From assembly GCF_900105065.1 (NCBI RefSeq), contig NZ_LT629749.1, forward strand, positions 186,001 through 250,000: a DNA stretch of 64,000 bases, in the 5' to 3' direction. The first letter of the stretch is position 1, and every line of letters starts with the position of its first letter. The notes below the pieces were generated by a model. The model made no database searches, had not been told where the DNA came from, and worked only from the letters and a program-made list of their open reading frames with translations. Made by a program: the position numbers and the translations under genes. This document shows, piece after piece, positions 6,994 through 14,973 of this stretch. This DNA comes from Friedmanniella luteola (GTDB taxonomy: Bacteria; Actinomycetota; Actinomycetes; Propionibacteriales; Propionibacteriaceae).

Positions 6994-9272
6994 GCCTTGG
7001 TGCTCCTGATCTGGTGGGAGGTGGTGGGGACTTCCTGCTGCCACTGCTCGGTGATGCGGTCGAGCGCGTCGTGGTCGAGGCTCATGCCGCCGAAGCTGGC
7101 CAGCGTGCTCATCGGCATGTTGCCGATCACCGTGAGCAGCTCCTCGTCCAGGACCACGGCCGCCTGGCCGCCGGCGATCTCGCCCTCGACCAGCCTGCGA
7201 CCGACGGGGTCGCCCATCCACTCCTCCAGCGTCGAGTCCCGGGTGAGCGGGCTGGCGAGCCTCGGCGCGTCGATCGTGACGGTCTCGCTCAGCGGGAGGT
7301 CGCGGGAGCTCGGCCCGACGCCGATGACGAAGGTGCCCGCCTCGACCGCCCAGCGGCCGAGCCGGCTGGACCAGAAGGAGAAGCTCCGCTGGTCCAGCGC
7401 GACCGACACCGTCTCCGAGGCCCCGGCCGCGAGGACGACCTTGGTGAAGCCCTTGAGCTCGCGGAGCGGGCGGCTGACCGTCGACTCCTCGTCCTGGACG
7501 TAGACCTGCACCACCTCGGCGCCGTCCCGGTCACCGGTGTTGGTGACGGTGACGGTGACGGTCGCGCTCAGGTCGCCCGCCTCGACCGAGCCCGCCGTGG
7601 CGACCGTGAGGTCGGACAGGGCGAAGCTGGTGTAGGAGAGCCCGAACCCGAACGGGAAGGCGACGTCGGTCCGGGTCTTGTCGTAGCCCCGGTAGCCGAT
7701 GAACAGGCCCTCGCCGTACCGGACCACCTGGGAGTCGCCCGGGAAATTCAGGTAGGACGAGTTGTCCTCGAGCCGGTGCGGGATGGTCTCCGCGAGCCGG
7801 CCGGAGGGGTTGACGGCGCCGGTGAGCACGTCGGCGATCCCGCCGGCGGCCGCCTGCCCGCCCAGCCAGGCCTCGACGAGCGCCCGCGCGTGCGGGACCA
7901 CGTCGCCGAGGACGACCGTCGAGCCGTTGACCAGCACGACCACGACGTCGGGGTTCACCGCCGCCACCGCCGCGAGAGCCGCCCGCTGGTTGGCCGGCAG
8001 GTCCAGGTGCGTGCGGTCGAAGCCCTCGGACTCGTCGGCGCCGGGCAGTCCGATGACCATGACGACGGTGTCGGCCGCCGCGGCCACCTGCTCGGCCTCG
8101 GCCCGCAGGGCGTCGTCGTCGGCGGTCTCCCCGATGCCGTAGCCGGCAGCGAACGTGACGTCGCCGTGGCCGGCCCGCAGCTCGTCGAGGAGGGTGTCCA
8201 CGCGGGTGGGGTTCACCTGCGAGGACCCGGCCCCCTGGTACCGCGGGGTGCGGGCGAACTCGCCCACCACGGCGACCGAGGTCCCCGCGGCCAGCGGGAG
8301 GAGCCCGTCGTTCTTGAGCAGCACGATCGACTCGGCGGCCGCCTCCCGGGCCAGGGCGTGGTGGGCGTCGGCGTCGAACGACTCGTCGACGTCGAGCACG
8401 GGCATGCCCTTGGCGACGAGCTCGAGCACCGTCCGGACCCGGGCGTCGAGGACCTCGGTCGGCACCTCCCCGGCCTGGACCGCGGCGACGACCTCCTCGG
8501 GGCTGCGGCCCAGGGCCGGCGGCATCTCCAGGTCCAGCCCGGCCAGCAGCGCGGGCACCCGGTGGTAGACCGCGCCCCAGTCGGAGACGACGAGGCCCTC
8601 GAAGCCGAACTCGTCCCGCAGCACGGTCTGCAGCAGCCAGGGGTTCTCCGACGCCGAGCGGCCGTTGACCTTGTTGTAGGAGCACATGATCGTCCACGGC
8701 TGGCTGGCCGTGACGACGCGCTCGAAGGCGGGCAGGTAGATCTCGCGCAGGGTGCGCTCGTCGATCTGGGCGTCGACGCGGAGCCGGTCGGTCTCCTGGT
8801 TGTTGGCGGCGTAGTGCTTCACCGAGGTGCCGACGCCGCGCGACTGGATGCCGTCGACGATGCCGACGGCCAGCTCGCCGGCCAGGAACGGGTCCTCGGA
8901 GAAGTACTCGAAGTTGCGGCCGCAGAGCGGTGACCGCTTCATGTTCACGCCGGGGCCGAGGATCACGGACAGGTTGCAGGCCCGGGCCTCCTGGGCCAGC
9001 GCCCGCCCCACCCGGTGCAGCAGCTCCGGGTTCCAGGCCGAGGCGATGGCCGATGCGGTCGGGAAGCAGGTCGCGGGCAGCGACCCGCCCAGCCCCACGT
9101 GGTCGCCCTCGCCCGGCTGGGCCCGCAGGCCGTGCGGGCCGTCGGAGACCATGATCCGGGGGATGCCCAGCCGCTCCACCGGTGCGGTGTACCAGAAGCC
9201 GGAGCCGCTGGTCAGGGACGCCTTCTCCTCGAGCGTGAGCTCGGTCAGCAAGTGGTCGATGTCGAGGGTCAT
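6990..9272 (-). CDS. bglX: Glycoside hydrolase family 3 beta-glucosidase
   Basis: Hydrolyses beta-linked glucosides or oligosaccharides; the 760-aa protein has no signal peptide, so it is cytoplasmic. Domains: GH3 N-terminal barrel (about 1-300) with KHYAANNQE and the nucleophile Asp231 in VVSDWGAV; GH3 C-terminal alpha/beta sandwich (about 310-540, with VLLKNDGLLPL and GADESEGFDR); and a fibronectin III-like domain (about 580-650, with DGAEVVQVYV). A further C-terminal segment of roughly 80 residues extends past the Fn3-like domain. It starts four bases after the MFS transporter stop and is coupled to the Usp gene at its end. The partner transporter suggests that imported cellobiose- or glucoside-type sugars are split inside. 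Exact specificity is not readable, and the symbol names the family only. Confidence 0.92.
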   Translation of the reverse strand: MTLDIDHLLTELTLEEKASLTSGSGFWYTAPVERLGIPRIMVSDGPHGLRAQPGEGDHVGLGGSLPATCFPTASAIASAWNPELLHRVGRALAQEARACNLSVILGPGVNMKRSPLCGRNFEYFSEDPFLAGELAVGIVDGIQSRGVGTSVKHYAANNQETDRLRVDAQIDERTLREIYLPAFERVVTASQPWTIMCSYNKVNGRSASENPWLLQTVLRDEFGFEGLVVSDWGAVYHRVPALLAGLDLEMPPALGRSPEEVVAAVQAGEVPTEVLDARVRTVLELVAKGMPVLDVDESFDADAHHALAREAAAESIVLLKNDGLLPLAAGTSVAVVGEFARTPRYQGAGSSQVNPTRVDTLLDELRAGHGDVTFAAGYGIGETADDDALRAEAEQVAAAADTVVMVIGLPGADESEGFDRTHLDLPANQRAALAAVAAVNPDVVVVLVNGSTVVLGDVVPHARALVEAWLGGQAAAGGIADVLTGAVNPSGRLAETIPHRLEDNSSYLNFPGDSQVVRYGEGLFIGYRGYDKTRTDVAFPFGFGLSYTSFALSDLTVATAGSVEAGDLSATVTVTVTNTGDRDGAEVVQVYVQDEESTVSRPLRELKGFTKVVLAAGASETVSVALDQRSFSFWSSRLGRWAVEAGTFVIGVGPSSRDLPLSETVTIDAPRLASPLTRDSTLEEWMGDPVGRRLVEGEIAGGQAAVVLDEELLTVIGNMPMSTLASFGGMSLDHDALDRITEQWQQEVPTTSHQIRSTKA

Positions 9273-9276
9273 CGGG

Positions 9277-10611
9277 TCACTTCACCTTCTTGATGAACAG
9301 CACGACCACGGCGCCGATCAGCCCGGCGACGCCGGCTGTGTAGAGGAGCAGCTCGTAGTTCTTGTCGACCCCGCTGACGCCGACCGCCAGCAGCGCCGCG
9401 CCGATCACCGGGGCGACGGTCTGGGGCAGGGCGTTCGCCATGTTGAACACGCCGAGGTCCTTGCCCGCGTCGTCCGGGTTGGGCAGCACGTCGACCACCA
9501 GCGCGAGGTCGACGCCGACGTAGATGCCGTAGGCGACGCCGAGCACCGCCTCGACCACGTAGAAGCCGGTCACCGAGTCGACGTGGGCCAGCATGACGAT
9601 CCCCACCGCGAACAGCAGGGTCGAGCCGGCCACCAGGAACTTCCGCCGGCCCGTCCGGTCGGAGATCTTGCCGGCGATCCACCCGGAGGCCACCAGCGCG
9701 ATCGTGTAGATCAGCACGCCGACGGTCACCGCCGCGGGCGCGTCGCTCTCCGCCAGGCCCAGCTCGTCGCGCAGGTAGAACAGCCGGAAGGTGGTGAACA
9801 TGAAGGTGGCCAGCGTGATCAGGAACCGCGACCACCAGGCGAGGGCGAAGTCCGGGTGCTTCCGCGGGTTCAGCCAGAAGGTGGTGACCCACTCCCCGGC
9901 CGTCATCTTGGGCGGGTGCACGGTGAGGCGCTGGTCGGGCAGGATGACCGCGAACAGCAGCATGGCGCCGATCGCGAACAGCGAGGGCACCACGAACAGG
10001 ATCACCAGGTGGTCCTGGAACAGCTGGGCGAGGTAGGTGCCGCCCAGGATGCCGACGTTCTGCGCGATGCCCAGCAGGGCGGACACGCTGCCGCGCTGGA
10101 ACTTGGGCACCTGGTCGGAGATGGTGGCGATGAACGGCGCCAGGGTGGCGTTCGCGCCCAGCTGCGCCAGGCACCAGCCGGCCGTGATCACCGGGACGCT
10201 CTGACCGAGGGCCATCACGACGAAGGCGATGGTCATGACGACCGTGCCCGCCACGAGCCAGGGGCGTCGCCGGCCGAAGCGGGAGGTGGTCCGGTCGGAG
10301 AGCCGGCCGAACAGCACGTTGCCGATCACGGCGAACAGCGCGCCGAACCCGGCGATGATCCCCACGGCCGTCGTCTGCTCCGCGAGCGGGACGACCGACT
10401 GCACCTTGAGGCCGATGCCGATGATCGCCGGCCCCAGCAGGGCGATGAAGAAGATCAGCTGCGCGAAGACCAGGCCGCCGACGAACTTCGGCCCGACCTC
10501 CTTCGTGGGCTCCTTGAACCAGTGGTGCTCGTGCGGGTTCGCCAGGTCCACGGCGCCCGGTGATCCGTCGCTGGGTGGTGTGCCCCCGTAGGGGTCGTCG
10601 TGCGTGCTCAT
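9277..10611 (-). CDS. MFS sugar transporter (GPH/oligosaccharide-type)
   Basis: A 444-aa membrane transporter with 12 predicted helices. It starts at the ATG at 10611 (MSTHDDPYGG) after a GGAG site; the in-frame extension to 10821 would run through the operator and is rejected. MFS motif A-like loops are visible (GRLSDRTTSRFGRRRPWL between the second and third helices, and GKISDRTGRRKFLV in the second half). It heads the operon with GH3 and Usp, so it most likely imports a beta-glucoside or other plant-derived oligosaccharide. The promoter region carries a perfect 10-bp inverted repeat shared with the divergent LacI gene, which probably represses it. Confidence 0.88.
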   Translation of the reverse strand: MSTHDDPYGGTPPSDGSPGAVDLANPHEHHWFKEPTKEVGPKFVGGLVFAQLIFFIALLGPAIIGIGLKVQSVVPLAEQTTAVGIIAGFGALFAVIGNVLFGRLSDRTTSRFGRRRPWLVAGTVVMTIAFVVMALGQSVPVITAGWCLAQLGANATLAPFIATISDQVPKFQRGSVSALLGIAQNVGILGGTYLAQLFQDHLVILFVVPSLFAIGAMLLFAVILPDQRLTVHPPKMTAGEWVTTFWLNPRKHPDFALAWWSRFLITLATFMFTTFRLFYLRDELGLAESDAPAAVTVGVLIYTIALVASGWIAGKISDRTGRRKFLVAGSTLLFAVGIVMLAHVDSVTGFYVVEAVLGVAYGIYVGVDLALVVDVLPNPDDAGKDLGVFNMANALPQTVAPVIGAALLAVGVSGVDKNYELLLYTAGVAGLIGAVVVLFIKKVK

Positions 10612-10680
10612 GGCAGGTGCTCCTTCGCTCCTGGGTTGCTGAGTTGCTGACGAGCGTATTCCTGCAGTTACACGCGTCAG

Positions 10681-10705
10681 TGACACGCGCCAGTTGCGCG
10701 TGTCA
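10681..10705. promoter_or_regulatory. Perfect 10-bp inverted repeat, LacI operator between divergent genes
   Basis: TGACACGCGC (10681-10690) and GCGCGTGTCA (10696-10705) are exact inverted repeats around CAGTT. A related half-site ACACGCGTCAG lies just upstream (10670-10680). The site is 70 bp from the MFS start on one side and 15 bp from the LacI start on the other, so it can control both genes. Confidence 0.7.
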
Positions 10706-10720
10706 GTACCGTAGGGCATC

Positions 10721-11752
10721 GTGGCGAGCATGGCAACGGTTTCGAACGGGGACGGGGGCGGGCGACCGCGCCGCCCGACGGGGGCGGACGTCGCCCGCCG
10801 GGCCGGGCTGTCCCGGGCCACCGTCAGCTACGTGCTGAACGACACCCCGCACCAGGCCATCCCCGAGCCCACCCGCCAGCGCGTGCTCGCCGCGGCGGCG
10901 GAGCTCGGCTACACGCCGTCGGCGGCTGGTCGCGCGCTGCGCAACGGCCACTCCGAGGTGGTCCTGCTGCTGCTGCCGGACTGGCCCATCGGACCCAGCG
11001 TGGGTGAGCTGCTCGAGAGCCTCTCGTCGGCCCTGGCCGAGCTGGGCCTCACCTTCGTCGCCCACCCGCGCTCGACCGGACGTCCGGTGTCCGACGTGTG
11101 GAAGGCGATCACGCCGGCCGCCGTCATCACCTTCGAGCAGCTCGACGACGCGGAGACCACGAAGCTGGAGGCGGCCGGGGTGGAGCTGGCCGTCGCCCTG
11201 TTCGGGGGCCGCCGCGGGGGGCGGGCCCTGGACATCCCCGAGCAGCGGACGGGCCGCCTGCAGGCCGAGCACCTCGCGGCCGCCGGCCACCGGCGGCTGG
11301 GCTACGCCTGGCCGGACGACCCGCGGGTCCTGACGTTCGCCCAGCCGCGGCTCGAGGGGGTCCGGCACGCCTGCGCCGATTTCGGGCTGCCCGAGCCGGA
11401 GGTCGTCACGGTGCCGCTGACCCCCGAGGGCGTCACCGGCGCCGTGCGGGCGTGGCGGGCCGGGGAGCCGGCCGTCACCGGGATCTGCGCCTACAACGAC
11501 GAGGTCGCGCTCGCGCTGCTGGCCGGTGCCCGCCGGGTGGGTGTGGACGTCCCGGGCGACCTCGCCGTGGTCGGTGTCGACGACATCCCGGCGAGCGCGG
11601 TCTCCCTGCCGACCCTGACCACGGTCCGAGCCGACACGGCGGCCCTGGCCGGGCACATCGCCGAGTCGATCCGGCGCAAGCTCGACGGGCGGCCGGTGAG
11701 CCGACGCCCGGGCTCCGACATCCACGCCGTCATCCGACGCGAGTCGGCCTAG
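10721..11752 (+). CDS. LacI-family regulator of the beta-glucosidase operon
   Basis: A 343-aa repressor: HTH TGADVARRAGLSRATVSYVL at the N-terminus, then a sugar-binding effector domain ending in the family motif VVGVDDIPASAVSLPTLTTV. The start is GTG at 10721 or ATG at 10730; both leave almost no leader after the operator, so the transcript may be leaderless or very short. It is divergent from the MFS-GH3-Usp operon, with the shared inverted repeat between them, which implies autoregulation and control of that operon. Its stop codon overlaps the GTG of the prepilin peptidase gene (TAGTG). Confidence 0.9.
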   Translation: MASMATVSNGDGGGRPRRPTGADVARRAGLSRATVSYVLNDTPHQAIPEPTRQRVLAAAAELGYTPSAAGRALRNGHSEVVLLLLPDWPIGPSVGELLESLSSALAELGLTFVAHPRSTGRPVSDVWKAITPAAVITFEQLDDAETTKLEAAGVELAVALFGGRRGGRALDIPEQRTGRLQAEHLAAAGHRRLGYAWPDDPRVLTFAQPRLEGVRHACADFGLPEPEVVTVPLTPEGVTGAVRAWRAGEPAVTGICAYNDEVALALLAGARRVGVDVPGDLAVVGVDDIPASAVSLPTLTTVRADTAALAGHIAESIRRKLDGRPVSRRPGSDIHAVIRRESA

Positions 11753-12402
11753 TGCCCTGGGTCTGGCCGGCCCTGGCCGGGCTGCTGGGCGCCCTGGCCG
11801 GTCTGTGGTTGCGGGGCCGCGGCTACCGACGTCCCGACGACGAGCAGCACCTGGTGGTGCGCCCCTGGAGCGTCCCGGTGCTGGCGGTCCTCGGCGCCGT
11901 CGCGGCCGGGCCGTTCCTCGCCGACCAGCCGGCGGTCGTGCTGGGCACGCTCGTGCTGGCGCTGGTCTGGGCCGTCGTGCTGGCCGTCGTCGACCTCGAG
12001 GTGCGGCGGCTGCCCGACCGGCTGGTGCTGCCCGCGTACCCCGTCGCCGCCCTGCTGCTGACCGCCTGCAGCGTCGTCACCGGCGAGCCGCTCGCGCTGC
12101 TGCGGGCCCTCACCTGCGCCGGGGCGGGAGTCCTCGGCTTCCTGCTGGTCGCGCTGCTGAGCCCGGGAGGTCAGGGCCTCGGCCTGGGGGACGTGAAGCT
12201 GGCCGGGGTGCTCGGGGGGCTGCTGGGCTGGTGGGGCTGGTCCGACGCCCTCCTCGGGCTGCTCGGCGGGTTCGTGCTCGGGGGGCTCGGCGCCCTGGTG
12301 CTGCTGGTGGCCCGCCGGGTGGACCGGCGCGGTGCGATCGCCCTCGGCCCCGCCCTGCTGCTGGGCGCCTACCTCGCCCTGCTGAGCGCGCCGCTCACCT
12401 GA
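11752..12402 (+). CDS. A24-family prepilin peptidase-like membrane protease
   Basis: An aspartyl protease of the type IV prepilin peptidase family that would cleave prepilin leader peptides at the membrane. The 216-aa protein is mostly hydrophobic with about six helices. The two catalytic aspartates are visible: Asp81 in VVDLEVRRLPD and Asp147 in the GxGD motif GLGLGDVKL. It lacks the N-terminal cysteine-rich methylase domain of PilD, as is usual in actinobacteria. The GTG start at 11752 is inside the stop of the LacI gene, so translation is probably coupled. No pilin genes are in the window, so its substrate is elsewhere. Confidence 0.85.
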   Translation: MPWVWPALAGLLGALAGLWLRGRGYRRPDDEQHLVVRPWSVPVLAVLGAVAAGPFLADQPAVVLGTLVLALVWAVVLAVVDLEVRRLPDRLVLPAYPVAALLLTACSVVTGEPLALLRALTCAGAGVLGFLLVALLSPGGQGLGLGDVKLAGVLGGLLGWWGWSDALLGLLGGFVLGGLGALVLLVARRVDRRGAIALGPALLLGAYLALLSAPLT

Positions 12403-12457
12403 CCGCCGCCGTCCAGGCCGACCGCGCGTTGCCTGACGGTCACACAGGTCGGGGAGG

Positions 12458-13969
12458 ATGGGCGGTGTGATCGACCTCGACCGCCTCCTGCTCGTGGGGG
12501 CTGTCGTCGTCATCGTGGCCATCGTCGCCGCCCGGATCGGCGCCCGGGCGGGCCTGCCGTCGCTGCTGCTGTTCCTCGGCCTGGGCATGGTGCTCGGCGA
12601 GTCGGGGTTCGGCGTCCGCTTCGACGACGCCGACCTCGCGCGGGCCCTGGGCTTCGGTGCTCTGGTGATCATCCTGGCCGAGGGCGGCCTGACCACCCGC
12701 TGGGCCGACATCCGCAGCTCGACCCTGCTCGCGCTGGTGCTGGCCACCGTCGGCATCGGGATCAGCGTCGGGCTCATGACCGCGTTCGGCTACTACGTGC
12801 TGGGGCTCGACCTGTGGATCGCGGTGCTGCTGGGGGCGGTCACCTCGCCCACCGACGCCGCCGCCGTCTTCTCCGTGCTGCGGCACGTCCCCATCCCGCA
12901 CGCCCTGCGCGGTGCCCTCGAGGCGGAGTCGGGGCTCAACGACGCCCCCACCGTGCTGCTGGTCTCGCTGGCCAGCGCCGTCGCGATCGGCCAGCCGACC
13001 CACGGCGGTGTGGCCGGCCTCGTCGGCCTGATCCTGCTCGAGCTGGCCGCGGGGCTGGCGGTCGGGGTCGGCCTGGGCTGGCTCGGGGTGCAGATCCTGC
13101 GCCGGGTCGCGCTGCCGTCGTCAGGCCTGTACCCGCTCGCGGCCCTGGTCTGGGCGGTCTTCGCCTACGGGATGGGAGCGCTGGTGCACGCCAGCGGGTT
13201 CGCCGCCGTCTACGCGTGCGCGCTGATGCTGGGCAACGCCCAGCTGCCGCACCGGACGGCCACCCGGTCCTTCGTCGAGGGGATCGGCTGGATCGCCCAG
13301 ATCGGGTTGTTCGTCATGCTCGGACTGCTCGCCTCGCCGGGTCGCGTGACCCTGTACGCGGTCGTGGTGGCCGTGCTGGCCGGCGTGTTCTTGACCTTCG
13401 TCGCCCGGCCGCTGTCGGTCTGGGTGTCCGCCGTCGGCTTCCGGGTGCCGGTCCGGCACCAGCTGTTCCTGTCCTGGGCCGGCCTGCGCGGCGCGGTGCC
13501 GATCGTGCTCGCCACCATCCCGCTGTCGGAGGACGTGCCCGGTGCGGTCTTCCTCTTCGACGTGGTGCTCGTCTTCGTCATCGTGTTCACCTGCCTGCAG
13601 GCCCCGACGCTGCCCTTCGTCGGGCGCCGGCTGGGGCTGCTCGACGACCGGGCGGCCAGCGACGTCGAGGTCGAGGTCGCGCCGCTGGACCGCATCTCGG
13701 CCGACCTGATGCAGGTGCGGATCCCCGAGGGCTCCCGGCTGGCCGGGGTGGAGATCGGCGAGCTGCGGCTGCCCCAGCACACGGTGGTCACCCTGATCAT
13801 CCGGGGGAGCCAGCCGTTCAACCCGGCCCCGCGCGAGCGGATCCGGGTGGGGGACGAGCTCCTGGTGGTCACCCCGACCGCTCAGCGGGAGGTCACCGAG
13901 GACCGGTTGCGGGCGATCGGCCGCGGCGGCCGGCTGGCCCGCTGGCGCGACGGCGGCCGGGCGCCCTGA
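12458..13969 (+). CDS. CPA1-family K+(Na+)/H+ antiporter with TrkA-C domain (NhaP2/CvrA-like)
   Basis: A membrane cation/proton antiporter of about 500 aa. Roughly 12-13 helices fill residues 1-390 and include the conserved SPTDAAAVFSVL and EAESGLNDA segments that carry the ion-site acidic residues. A cytoplasmic RCK_C/TrkA-C domain follows (about 410-490, with EIGELRLPQHTVVTLIIRG). This layout is that of NhaP2/CvrA, which exports K+ and is gated by ligand binding to the RCK_C domain. The start is the ATG at 12458, or GTG at 12467. It stands alone between the prepilin peptidase and a convergent gene. Confidence 0.9.
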   Translation: MGGVIDLDRLLLVGAVVVIVAIVAARIGARAGLPSLLLFLGLGMVLGESGFGVRFDDADLARALGFGALVIILAEGGLTTRWADIRSSTLLALVLATVGIGISVGLMTAFGYYVLGLDLWIAVLLGAVTSPTDAAAVFSVLRHVPIPHALRGALEAESGLNDAPTVLLVSLASAVAIGQPTHGGVAGLVGLILLELAAGLAVGVGLGWLGVQILRRVALPSSGLYPLAALVWAVFAYGMGALVHASGFAAVYACALMLGNAQLPHRTATRSFVEGIGWIAQIGLFVMLGLLASPGRVTLYAVVVAVLAGVFLTFVARPLSVWVSAVGFRVPVRHQLFLSWAGLRGAVPIVLATIPLSEDVPGAVFLFDVVLVFVIVFTCLQAPTLPFVGRRLGLLDDRAASDVEVEVAPLDRISADLMQVRIPEGSRLAGVEIGELRLPQHTVVTLIIRGSQPFNPAPRERIRVGDELLVVTPTAQREVTEDRLRAIGRGGRLARWRDGGRAP

Positions 13970-13976
13970 GGCCGGC

Positions 13977-14504
13977 TCAGCTGCCGAGCGTCGGGGTGGG
14001 GGAGGGCTGCGCCGGCAGGCAGGCCTTCGAGCTCTTCACCGTGTAGGTGGTCTTGGCCTTCTTGTTGAAACCGCCGTAGCGGTTGCCGACCAGCACGTCG
14101 ACGGAGCCGTCGACCCGCTTGTCGGCCTTGACGTCGGCGTCCTTGAAGAACGCCTTGACCAGCAGCACCTCGGGGTTCTTGGTGCCAGCCCCCACGATCA
14201 CCGTCTTCTGCACCTTCTGCAGCGTGTTGGTGGTGGTCTGCACCTTGAAACCGCGCTCCCGCAGGGAGCGGCCGACGTCGCCGGCCAGGCCGCGCTTGTC
14301 GCCGCCGTTGAAGACGCTGACGGTCACCTGGCTCGACTTCAGCTGGTTCTTCGGCAGCTTCTGCTGCACGCAGGGGGCCGGCGGGGCCGGCGGCACCTCG
14401 CGGATGACGTTGCTCCACCCCCACCACGCGCCGTAGCAGAGGACGCCGAGCAGGACGAGCAGCGTGAACGGGGTGCGCACCGCGCGGAAGATGCGACCGA
14501 GCAA
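13977..14504 (-). CDS. LytR_C-domain protein, single-pass membrane
   Basis: A 175-aa protein: short N-terminal cytoplasmic segment, one transmembrane helix (about residues 12-33), then an extracellular LytR_C domain (VTVSVFNGGDKRGLAGDVGRSL at the start; TVIVGAGTKNPEVLLVK in the middle). In LytR-CpsA-Psr proteins this domain follows the catalytic phosphotransferase; here it stands alone without the catalytic domain, as is common in actinobacteria. A role in cell-envelope assembly is likely but unproven. It is followed (in transcription) by the convergent antiporter gene 7 bp away. Confidence 0.82.
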   Translation of the reverse strand: MLGRIFRAVRTPFTLLVLLGVLCYGAWWGWSNVIREVPPAPPAPCVQQKLPKNQLKSSQVTVSVFNGGDKRGLAGDVGRSLRERGFKVQTTTNTLQKVQKTVIVGAGTKNPEVLLVKAFFKDADVKADKRVDGSVDVLVGNRYGGFNKKAKTTYTVKSSKACLPAQPSPTPTLGS

Positions 14505-14621
14505 CGCTCCTCCTCGTCTGGGCGGCGGGACGAGCGGTCAGCCGCCCACCTCCGGTGCTGGAACCCTACCCGCCGGGCGGACGGCGCCCGGTCGGGCGCG
14601 CCCACCCGGACGGGGTCGCGG

Positions 14622-14915
14622 CTACTTCAGGTCGAGCACGCGGGCGTGCATGGTCTGCCGCTGCTGCAGGGCGGCCCGGAGCGCCCGGTGCAGCCCGTCC
14701 TCCAGGTACAGGTCACCGCGCCAGGCGACGACGTGGGCGAAGAGGTCGCCGTAGAACGTCGAGTCCTCCTCCAGCAGCGCTTCCAGGTCGAGCGTCCGCT
14801 TGGTGGTCACCAGCTGGTCCAAGCGCACCTGGTGAGGGGCGATGGCCGCCCACTGCTTCTGCACGTACCCGTGGTCGGGGTACGGGCGGACGTCACCCAC
14901 GCGCTTGAAAATCAC
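14622..14915 (-). CDS. Conserved actinobacterial small protein, VapB-antitoxin-like family
   Basis: A 97-aa protein, MIFKRVGDVRPYPDHG to the end. I recognise the family from other actinobacteria, where it is strongly conserved and often annotated as a VapB-type antitoxin next to a LytR_C gene. The same neighbour is present here. Conserved features include VRLDQLVTTKRTLDLEALL and STFYGDLFAHVVAWRGDLYLEDGLHRALRAAL. No VapC/PIN toxin gene is adjacent, so a toxin-antitoxin role is doubtful. It lies 118 bp upstream of the LytR_C gene on the same strand. Confidence 0.7.
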   Translation of the reverse strand: MIFKRVGDVRPYPDHGYVQKQWAAIAPHQVRLDQLVTTKRTLDLEALLEEDSTFYGDLFAHVVAWRGDLYLEDGLHRALRAALQQRQTMHARVLDLK

Positions 14916-14973
14916 CTGGCCACTGTAGTCAGGAAAGCCGGGGGCCGCAGACGGGCGTCGTTACGATTCGGTC

